Source: CAIUVD01 sp044338255 (GTDB lineage Bacteria; Planctomycetota; UBA11346). Taken from it: DNA of 16,360 nucleotides. The position numbers and the translations under genes are program-made. The notes under the pieces are model-generated. The model made no database searches and was not told the DNA's origin. It saw only the letters and a program-made list of their open reading frames with translations. Of this stretch, positions 7,638 through 14,105 are shown piece after piece. The stretch is from assembly GCA_044338255.1 (NCBI GenBank), contig JBIILZ010000089.1:1-16360 (forward strand). The letters run 5' to 3'. Each line of letters begins with the position of its first letter. Positions within the stretch are counted from its first letter, which is position 1.

Positions 7638-8774
7638 TTACACGTGCCGCCGACGCCCCGAGACCCGCGAACGTCCGCTGGTCGAGGACGCCGAAGCCGC
7701 CTTGGGAGTAAGCAAGGGACTGGACTTGCTGGTGGATTGGGGAGTGGCCTTGGGAATGCCGGGTGAAGCCGCGGCCGGGGGCTGCGGGTCGGGACCAATT
7801 TCTTGCGTGCGTAGGGCATCCAAAGCCGCGAAGACGCTCTCTTCGCGTTGTTTCAAGTCGATACGTGCACGTGGCACAAAACGCACGGCACCCAGATCCG
7901 GGCCGAGGCCCAGGGCCTGGCGCACAGTGGCGATTTCAGCATCGAGCAAGGCCACACGCTGGGTCAGCTCGCGCCAGCGCTCGAGCGAAGCGCGGGTGAT
8001 CTCCTCGGGCCGGATGGTCACGGTACGTCCGGCGAGCAGATCTGAGAAAGCCTGTTCCGGCAGGCCGAAGGCTTGAGCATTGAGCACCTGCCGGCCGGCC
8101 TCTTCGAGCAATTGATGGCGCTCGAGCTGCAGGCCTTCCTCACGATTCCGTTCGGAGCGCTTCTTAGCACTGAACACGGAGGAGACGCGATTGAGCATGG
8201 TCTTGCGCGGGGGCTCGACCACGGCCGGCATCGAAGCACTGATCGAACGCCGACGCCGATGGCGATCGGAATCCGAATTCGCTTTGCCCGACACGAAGGG
8301 ATCACTGAACTCAGCAGCAGGTTTGACTTCGGGAGCCAGGTTGACGCTGAGTGCATCGTCGACCTCGAGCGAGGCTGGCGGTCTCGGGTCCTTCGCCTTT
8401 GTCGGCGGCGCCGGCACCATGCGCTCGGTCTCCTTCTTTTCTGCGACTTTCTCTGCGACTTTCTCTGCGACTTTCTCAGCGGCCTTTTCCCGTGGGCGCT
8501 CCTGGTCATGCGTTTCACAGACCTTGAAGGTCTCCTTGCCGATGACGACTAGATCTCCGGAGATCAGGGCGCAGCGATTCTGCTCAGCGCCATTGACCAG
8601 GACCGGTCGTTGCGACCGATTGTTGAGCAAGCAGTGGCCATCGATGACTTCCACGGTCACCGACCCGGCATCGAGTCCGGCCTTCATGACCTTAAAGAGG
8701 CGCTGCTTGCCCTCCCTGATCGCAATCATGCGACCGCTGGAGGTACTCGACAGGGATTCGAGATGAATGGCCAC
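7638..8774 (-). CDS. Degenerate FHA-domain protein with coiled coil
   Basis: Residues 1-86 read as a forkhead-associated (FHA) beta-sandwich: the C-terminal strands VEVIDGHCLL, PVLVNG and ISGDLVVIGKETFKV have the FHA spacing. The residues that bind phosphothreonine in active FHA domains (GR, SxxH and the Asn of NGT) are absent, so phosphopeptide binding is doubtful. There follow a basic repeat KVAEKVAEKVAEK (101-113), a low-complexity linker, a basic stretch RHRRRRS (171-177), a probable alpha-helical or coiled-coil region (about 205-325) and a Ser/Pro/Thr-rich basic tail (about 326-378). There is no signal peptide or membrane segment. The start is uncertain: a GTG at 8774 gives VAIHLES, a natural FHA beginning, but an ATG at 8834 overlapping the mutM start, or an ATG at 8729, is possible. 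It lies 162 bp upstream of ftsH on the same strand and is divergent from mutM. The function is unknown. Confidence 0.75.
   Translation of the reverse strand: MAIHLESLSSTSSGRMIAIREGKQRLFKVMKAGLDAGSVTVEVIDGHCLLNNRSQRPVLVNGAEQNRCALISGDLVVIGKETFKVCETHDQERPREKAAEKVAEKVAEKVAEKKETERMVPAPPTKAKDPRPPASLEVDDALSVNLAPEVKPAAEFSDPFVSGKANSDSDRHRRRRSISASMPAVVEPPRKTMLNRVSSVFSAKKRSERNREEGLQLERHQLLEEAGRQVLNAQAFGLPEQAFSDLLAGRTVTIRPEEITRASLERWRELTQRVALLDAEIATVRQALGLGPDLGAVRFVPRARIDLKQREESVFAALDALRTQEIGPDPQPPAAASPGIPKATPQSTSKSSPLLTPKAASASSTSGRSRVSGRRRHV
8436..8482 (-). repeat. 12-bp tandem repeat within the FHA gene
   Basis: About four units of plus-strand CTTTCTCTGCGA run at 8436-8446 (partial), 8447-8458, 8459-8470 and 8471-8482 (diverged end). 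Two central copies are identical. On the coding strand they encode repeated VAEK tetrapeptides in the linker after the FHA domain. The unit length preserves the frame, so copy number can vary without a frameshift. Confidence 0.88.
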
Positions 8775-8832
8775 GACCCCTAGGATGGCGCCTCTGGTCC
8801 AAGGGCAACCACTGCTGAGTATGTGCCATACC

Positions 8833-9642
8833 ATGCCTGAGCTTCCCGAAGTCGAGACTGTCCGCCGGGGCCTCGAACCCCTTCTGGTCGGTGCCACCAT
8901 CCGCAACGTGCAGGTGCAGCGCCATGACCTGCGCACGCCGATTCCCTCGGATTTCGCAAGCCGGCTAAGCGGCAGCCGCGTCTTGGCCATCCGCCGACGT
9001 GCGAAATACCTGTTAATCGATACTTCTTCGGTCACCGTCCTGTCGCACCTCGGCATGACCGGTACCTGGCGCTTGGCGGCGGTCGGCAACGAACGCACCC
9101 ATGATCATTGCTATCTTGAACTCGCCGATGGCCGGCGCTTGGCATTTCGCGATCCACGGCGATTTGGACAACTCGACTTCGTCGCTCCGGGGGATGTGCA
9201 TCCCAGCCTTGCGCGCCTCGGTCCGGAGCCTTTGAGCGCTGATTTCAACGTCGAGTACCTCCGTGAACGGCTGCGGGCGCGACGCCAGGCCGTGAAGGTC
9301 CTGATCATGGACCAGGCCGTGGTCGTGGGCGTCGGCAACATCTACGCCCAGGAAGCCTGTTTCCGTGCCGGCATCCTACCGGGAACTCCCGCGGGTAAGC
9401 TGTCCCGCCCACGCCTCGCCACGCTTATCGCCCAGGTACGCCAGGTGCTGACCACGGCTATCGAGGCCGGCGGATCGACGATCAGCGATTTCCGCCAAGC
9501 AGGTGGCGAATCCGGTTATTTCCAGCATGCGTTCCAGGTCTATGACCGGGCCGGTCAGGCCTGCCTGCGCTGCGCCGCGATTCTACGCGGGAAGAATTTC
9601 GCTGGGCGAAGCACGGTCTGGTGCCCGCAGTGCCAGCGCTAA
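8833..9642 (+). CDS. mutM: Formamidopyrimidine-DNA glycosylase (Fpg/MutM)
   Basis: A base-excision repair enzyme that removes 8-oxoguanine and formamidopyrimidines and cleaves the resulting abasic site. The 269-residue protein is full length (E. coli Fpg has 269). The start is set by the invariant MPELPEVE, in which Pro2 (after Met removal) and Glu3 are catalytic. Lys58 lies in RRAKYLLIDT, void-filling Met75 in LGMTG, and Arg110/Phe111 in DPRRFG. The helix-two-turn-helix carries GVGNIYAQEACFRAGI (166-181). The C-terminal zinc finger has Cys244, Cys247, Cys264 and Cys267, with Arg259 in its loop. All key residues are present, so it should be active. There is no Shine-Dalgarno sequence before the ATG, and only 58 bp separate it from the divergent GTG of the FHA gene. 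Confidence 0.97.
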   Translation: MPELPEVETVRRGLEPLLVGATIRNVQVQRHDLRTPIPSDFASRLSGSRVLAIRRRAKYLLIDTSSVTVLSHLGMTGTWRLAAVGNERTHDHCYLELADGRRLAFRDPRRFGQLDFVAPGDVHPSLARLGPEPLSADFNVEYLRERLRARRQAVKVLIMDQAVVVGVGNIYAQEACFRAGILPGTPAGKLSRPRLATLIAQVRQVLTTAIEAGGSTISDFRQAGGESGYFQHAFQVYDRAGQACLRCAAILRGKNFAGRSTVWCPQCQR

Positions 9643-9674
9643 GTCGCTATTACCAATCTAAAAGATTCGTAAAA

Positions 9675-9680
9675 TTGACA
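9675..9680 (+). promoter_or_regulatory. Possible -35 box of the CheA-like gene
   Basis: A perfect TTGACA lies 53 bp before the GTG start at 9733, preceded by an AT-rich stretch (about 9648-9674) that includes the small inverted repeat AATCT-AAA-AGATT (9655-9667). With 17-bp spacing the -10 position reads CATGGA, a poor match, so the call rests on the -35 box and the AT-rich context. It would separate this gene from mutM. Confidence 0.3.
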
Positions 9681-9721
9681 AACCTCGAAACATAGGTCAT
9701 GGAGTACATGGCCTGATCACC

Positions 9722-9726
9722 GAGGA
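9722..9726 (+). promoter_or_regulatory. Ribosome binding site of the CheA-like gene
   Basis: GAGGA (within GAGGAAG) lies six bases before a GTG codon at 9733. It supports the GTG start over the in-frame ATG at 9787. Confidence 0.65.
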
Positions 9727-9732
9727 AGCTTC

Positions 9733-10620
9733 GTGGATTTCATCCCCCCTGTCAAAGAAGACGGTAACGAGTCTGACGACGCCCACATGGCCTCGTCGAG
9801 CCCGCCTCCACTCATCCAGAATCGAAGCAACACCTCAGAGGAGCGGCAAGGCGACGTCGGGCAGGTGCTCGACTTGCTGCAGGTCGCCGAATCCGGTCTG
9901 CTGGCCATTCATGACCCCGGTGCCATCGTTGAAGCCGTCCGCTCGATTTCAGCAGTCAAAGCTATCTCGGCATTCCTCAATCAGAACGCGGTCGCCAATG
10001 AAGCGACCTTGATCCTCGAACGCTGCGAGCGTATGGGCACGCTCGGCGAAGGCGACCGTGCCTGGTTGCTGATCGCGGTCGATCGGTTGCGTCTGCTGAC
10101 GGTCGATCCGCACCACAGCAGCGCACCGAAGACACTGCTGATACCGGTGGCGATGGCGCACCTCGAACGCCTGATCACCGTCGTCAAGGAGCTCTCCAGA
10201 CGCCTGTCTCAGAATTCCGATGACCAGGTAGCGGAATTGCTCGCCGAGCTGCGGATCTCGAGCCAAATGCTCCTGCGCATCCCGGTGGCTCCACTGGTGG
10301 CTCGGCTCCAGGTACATGCCCTGCGTTTCGAGCGCGTCCTGATCGTGCGCGGCGACGATCTCGCCTTGGCCTCGGAAATGCTCCGCCGGCTGCAAAAAAT
10401 ATTGCCGTCTTTGATCACGGCAGCGGCTCGCGAAAAGGGCTGCAGCCCGCAGCTGACGTTGGTATTCCTGCAACGAGATCGCGAGCTGGTCGTGCGTCTG
10501 GCATGCGATTGCCTCATCGTGGTGCCGGCCATGGTCGTCAAGACCCTGAGGGATTGCGGATCGCTTTCACAGGATGACGGCATTCTTTCACTGCGTCTGC
10601 GGATCACACCTGAGACTTGA
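9733..10620 (+). CDS. CheA-like protein, probably a catalytically dead histidine kinase
   Basis: This 295-residue soluble protein is not one I recognise by name, but its order of segments resembles a CheA kinase. Residues 1-40 are a polar, probably disordered leader. Residues 41-122 look like an HPt helical bundle: RSISAVKAISAFL (70-82) aligns with the CheA pattern RxxHxIKGxxxFL, with Ser73 at the phospho-acceptor His, followed by a helix like the CheA AHxxE segment. Residues 137-197 (IPVAMAHLERLITVVKEL and ISSQMLLRIPVAPLVARL) resemble the CheA dimerisation hairpin. Residues 200-295 resemble a shrunken ATPase fold: VRGDDLALASEMLRRL matches the GGDTELD-type segment, but the N-box Asn and the glycine-rich G1 and G2 boxes are missing. 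There is no CheW-like domain. If the reading is right, it is a non-phosphorylating scaffold or decoy. The GTG start is set by a good ribosome binding site. Confidence 0.55.
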   Translation: MDFIPPVKEDGNESDDAHMASSSPPPLIQNRSNTSEERQGDVGQVLDLLQVAESGLLAIHDPGAIVEAVRSISAVKAISAFLNQNAVANEATLILERCERMGTLGEGDRAWLLIAVDRLRLLTVDPHHSSAPKTLLIPVAMAHLERLITVVKELSRRLSQNSDDQVAELLAELRISSQMLLRIPVAPLVARLQVHALRFERVLIVRGDDLALASEMLRRLQKILPSLITAAAREKGCSPQLTLVFLQRDRELVVRLACDCLIVVPAMVVKTLRDCGSLSQDDGILSLRLRITPET

Positions 10621-10736
10621 ATTTTGCAGTAAGGGCACCGGGCGCATCTATGCGATCAGGATGCTACTTCCCCTCGACGGTCTTGAAGTTGCATTGCAGA
10701 CTGTAGTCCATCTCGTGCAGAAGGGTGCCGACTCAA

Positions 10737-10772
10737 CCGCTACTCGCTTATTAGCCGCTGCTCGCTGATTAG
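10737..10772 (+). repeat. 18-bp direct tandem repeat, possible operator
   Basis: Two abutting copies at 10737-10754 and 10755-10772 share CCGCTNCTCGCTNATTAG, with mismatches only at the two N positions. The sequence is outside any supported gene. Direct repeats about 300 bp before a signalling gene are a common layout for binding sites of response regulators, but no known consensus is recognised. Confidence 0.6.
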
Positions 10773-10778
10773 CCACGA

Positions 10779-10790
10779 TCAGATTTCTGA
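10779..10790. promoter_or_regulatory. Small palindrome TCAGA-TT-TCTGA
   Basis: A 12-bp inverted repeat with perfect 5-bp arms lies six bases after the 18-bp tandem repeat. It has no following T-run and the arms are too short for a terminator. It could be a dimeric regulator site or chance. Confidence 0.3.
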
Positions 10791-11051
10791 AAAGGCGGAC
10801 AACCTTCAGCGGGATGTCGGCATGGCGATTGTGCCGGCCCGAACTGGTCGTATGCCGATCGTTGTGAGACCTGTCCGTCCAATATCTGCTGATTGCTTGC
10901 CTATTGCGGTGGGGGGCGAATGCGTTTTGAGGCGTTGCCTAGCGGGCTCGAGGGGCGCTCCGTCAACCGGTGACCAAGCCTTTTCCTGGGCTCGGGTTAA
11001 CCAGCCTTGCCAGCGCTGGCTGTTCGCGCGACGTTGAGCGAGAGACCTCTT

Positions 11052-14000
11052 ATGGCACACAAAGCAAGAAAACCAAGAAAACCAGGGAAGCCTCCCGCCT
11101 CGCCGGTGCAGGCCGATCCCCTCGCTGACCCCGTCGCGGATCAGACCAAGCCAGACCTGCCCATCGTCGGCATCGGGGCCTCGGCCGGGGGTCTGGCGGC
11201 CTTCGAGGCCTTCTTCTCTGGCATGCCCGTTGACCGTGATCCGGGCATGGCCTTCATCCTCGTCCAGCACCTCGACCCCAAACACAAGAGTCTGCTCGTC
11301 GAACTCGTCAAGCACTTCACCCGCATGGCCGTCTATGAAATCGAGGACGGGATGACGGTGAAGCCGAACTGTGTCTACATCATTCCGCCCAACCACGATC
11401 TGGCGATCCTCAACGGCACCTTGCAACTTCTGAGGCAGACCGCGCCACGCGGGCACCATCTGCCGATCGACTTCTTTTTCAACGCCCTCGCCGAGGACCA
11501 GCGCAAGCAGGCCATCGCCATCGTGCTTTCGGGCACCGGCAGCGACGGCAGCCAAGGATTGCGGGCGATCAAGGCCGCAGGAGGCCTGGTCTTGGCCCAG
11601 CACCCCGGCTCGTGCGAGTTCGACGGCATGCCGCGCAGCGCCCTCGCCACCGGCCTGGTGGACTTCGAGTTGCCCCCGGCCGAGATGCCGGCGCGGCTCA
11701 TCACCTATGCGGCTGAGGCCTGCTCTCGGCCAGCTGGTCCGGTGCTCGCGCAGATACCGACTACCGAGAACGCGCTGAAGAAGATCTTCGTCTTGCTGCG
11801 CGCCCAGACCAAGCACGACTTCTCGCACTACAAGCTGGGCACCGTCAATCGCCGTCTCGAGCGGCGCATGGCGGTACATAAGATCGAGAAGCTTGACGAC
11901 TACGTCCAGTTCCTCCAGGTGACCCCGGCCGAAGTCGAAGAGCTGTTTCACGATCTACTGATCGGAGTGACCAATTTCTTTCGTGATCCCTCGGCGTTCG
12001 CGGTCCTCGAGACGCAGACCATTCCCGAGCTTTGTGCCGGCAAGAATCCAGGCTCGATCATCCGCGTCTGGTCGGCAGGATGTTCCACCGGCGAGGAGGC
12101 CTACTCCCTCGCCATCCTGCTTTTGGAATGTACAGAGAGGCTCAAACAGGGCCACATCATCCAGATATTCGCCACCGACATCGACAGTCGGGCGATTGCC
12201 ACCGCGCGAGCCGGACGCTATCCCGCTAGCATCACCGCCGATCTCTCGCCGGAGCGCCTGGCCCGGTTCTTTGTCCGCGAACCGGATGGCCTATCCTACC
12301 GCGTCCACAAGACCATTCGCGATCTGGTGGTGTTCTCCGAGCAGGACTTGATCAAGGATCCTCCCTTCTCCCGGCTCGATCTGGTGTCCTGCCGCAATCT
12401 GCTGATTTATTTTGACGCCGAGTTGCAGAAAAAACTCATACCGCTTTTTCACTACGCGCTCAACCCCGGGGGCAGGCTGTTCCTGGGGACGTCGGAAGGG
12501 GTCGGCGACTTCGACGAGCTGTTCGTGGTCCAGGACCGGGCCGCCAAGATCTACCAACGCAAGGATGCCAGCTACGGCCTCCAGCGTCTGACTCTCGACA
12601 CCACCATTGCACCTCCACCCATGACCGCCATCCAGGCAGCGTTGCCGCGCCTTGCCAGCAAGCTAGGAAATCCCTTGAAGATACCTCTGCGAGAGTTGAC
12701 CGAACAGACACTGCTGCAGCACGTCGGCATGGTTGGCGTGCTGGTCAATGCCACGGGCGACATCCTTTACCAGCATGGGCGCGCGGGCATGTACTTGGAG
12801 CCGGCCCCCGGCGAGGCGGGGGTCAGCAACATGGTGAAGATGGCCCGCGAAGGCCTGCGTCCCGATCTGGTCACTGCCCTCCATCAGGTGGCGGTCACAC
12901 ACGACGCGGTGCGCCGGCCCAACGTACGCGTCAAGACCAACGGCCATTTCACGACCATCACGCTGACGGTCAGGCCGGTGAGCGCTAGACCCACCGCCAC
13001 GCCGGGGACCCAGCTCTATGTGGTGATCATCGACGAAGCTGAGCCCGCCAGTCCGACGATGGCGACCTCGACTCCCCTGTCGTCAGATACCCCAGGCGAC
13101 CATCCTGGGCTGGACGCCGAAGCCCGCATCGCGGCGCTCATCGACGAGATGCGTCGCAAAGATGAGTTCGTGCGCGCCACCCAAGAAGAACTGGAAGCCT
13201 CCTCAGAAGAACTCAAGTCGGCCAACGAGGAGATGCAGTCGGTCAACGAAGAACTGCAGTCGACCAATGAGGAGCTGGAGACTTCCAAAGAGGAGCAGCA
13301 GTCGGTCAACGAGGAGTTGGCCACCGTCAACGCCGAACTGCATGGCAAGATCATCGACCTGTCGCGGACCAACGACGACATGAGCAACATGCTGGCTGGC
13401 ACCGGCATTGCGACCGTCTTCGCCGATCTGCGCCTGCGTATCCTGCGCTTCACGCCCACCGCCAGCCTGATCATCAACCTGATCCCCAGCGATGTCGGTA
13501 GGCCGGTGGCGCACACCGTCTCCAACCTGGTCGGCTACGATCGCCTGGTGTCCGATGCCCAGATGGTGCTCGACACCCTGATCCCCAAGGAGGTCGAGGT
13601 GCAGACCCTGGCGGGACAGTGGTACATGATGCGCATACAGCCCTACCGAACCCAAGAGAACCAGATCGTGGGCGCCGTCCTCACCTTTGTCGACGTCACC
13701 GAGACCAAGCTGGCCCAGGCCGCCTTGCTGAAGGCTAACGACCTGCTTCGCTTGGCCGTGGTGGTTCGTGATGCGCATGATGCCATCACGGTGCAGGATC
13801 TCGCCGGGCAAATCCTGGCGTGGAATCCGGGAGCAGTGCGGATGTACGGCTGGAGCGAAGCGGAGGCGCTGCACATGAACACCCGCGAGCGCATTCCACC
13901 GGCGCTGCGCAAGGACGCCTTGGTCAAGATGCACGACCTCAGTCTCGCTGGCACTTTGGCACCCTACCATACCCAGCGCCTGACGAAGACCGGGGCGGTG

Positions 14001-14105
14001 GTCGAGATTGCCATGATCTCGACGGCGCTGATCAATGTGACTGGCGAGGTGTATGCCATCTCGACTACCGAACGCCTTGCGAAACCCGATGATCAGCCCA
14101 CCTGA
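11052..14105 (+). CDS. CheB-CheR-PAS fusion with signalling coiled coil
   Basis: A 1017-residue multidomain signalling protein. Residues 36-220 are a CheB methylesterase with Ser44 (GIGASAGG), His73 (VQHLDP) and Asp165 (GTGSDGSQG); the CheB receiver domain is absent. Residues 238-505 are a CheR methyltransferase, with an N-terminal helical part carrying NRRLERRM and the SAM-binding RVWSAGCSTGEEAYSLAI (338-355), then SCRNLLIYF. Residues 548-662 look PAS-like. Residues 686-775 are a heptad coiled coil (EELxSxNEE repeats) typical of signalling helices. Residues 776-888 and 893-1007 are two PAS domains. No kinase follows in the same chain; it is encoded by the next gene, overlapping by 17 bp. Both catalytic triad and SAM motif are intact, so both activities are plausible. 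The ATG at 11052 is preferred over a TTG at 11007. No chemoreceptor is encoded nearby. Confidence 0.93.
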   Translation: MAHKARKPRKPGKPPASPVQADPLADPVADQTKPDLPIVGIGASAGGLAAFEAFFSGMPVDRDPGMAFILVQHLDPKHKSLLVELVKHFTRMAVYEIEDGMTVKPNCVYIIPPNHDLAILNGTLQLLRQTAPRGHHLPIDFFFNALAEDQRKQAIAIVLSGTGSDGSQGLRAIKAAGGLVLAQHPGSCEFDGMPRSALATGLVDFELPPAEMPARLITYAAEACSRPAGPVLAQIPTTENALKKIFVLLRAQTKHDFSHYKLGTVNRRLERRMAVHKIEKLDDYVQFLQVTPAEVEELFHDLLIGVTNFFRDPSAFAVLETQTIPELCAGKNPGSIIRVWSAGCSTGEEAYSLAILLLECTERLKQGHIIQIFATDIDSRAIATARAGRYPASITADLSPERLARFFVREPDGLSYRVHKTIRDLVVFSEQDLIKDPPFSRLDLVSCRNLLIYFDAELQKKLIPLFHYALNPGGRLFLGTSEGVGDFDELFVVQDRAAKIYQRKDASYGLQRLTLDTTIAPPPMTAIQAALPRLASKLGNPLKIPLRELTEQTLLQHVGMVGVLVNATGDILYQHGRAGMYLEPAPGEAGVSNMVKMAREGLRPDLVTALHQVAVTHDAVRRPNVRVKTNGHFTTITLTVRPVSARPTATPGTQLYVVIIDEAEPASPTMATSTPLSSDTPGDHPGLDAEARIAALIDEMRRKDEFVRATQEELEASSEELKSANEEMQSVNEELQSTNEELETSKEEQQSVNEELATVNAELHGKIIDLSRTNDDMSNMLAGTGIATVFADLRLRILRFTPTASLIINLIPSDVGRPVAHTVSNLVGYDRLVSDAQMVLDTLIPKEVEVQTLAGQWYMMRIQPYRTQENQIVGAVLTFVDVTETKLAQAALLKANDLLRLAVVVRDAHDAITVQDLAGQILAWNPGAVRMYGWSEAEALHMNTRERIPPALRKDALVKMHDLSLAGTLAPYHTQRLTKTGAVVEIAMISTALINVTGEVYAISTTERLAKPDDQPT

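Larger units (their letters stand above)
10621..11051 (+). other. 431-bp gap before the CheB/CheR gene, probable regulatory region
   Basis: No supported gene lies here. A 71-codon frame at 10822-11037 has poor codon bias and no recognisable product. The region contains an 18-bp tandem repeat and a short palindrome (listed separately). A GAGAG at 11040-11044, seven bases before the ATG at 11052, is the likely ribosome binding site of the CheB/CheR gene. I see no strong terminator after 10620. A region of this length with repeats suggests a regulated promoter for the two sensor genes downstream. Confidence 0.45.

Noticed and set aside
10822..11037. 71-codon plus-strand frame before the CheB-CheR gene
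   Set aside because: Third-position GC is low compared with real genes here, there is no good ribosome binding site and the product is not recognised.
10806..11951. 381-codon minus-strand frame opposite the CheB domain
   Set aside because: Most of it is antisense to the CheB-CheR gene, which has intact catalytic motifs. The remainder in the gap has no gene-like features.
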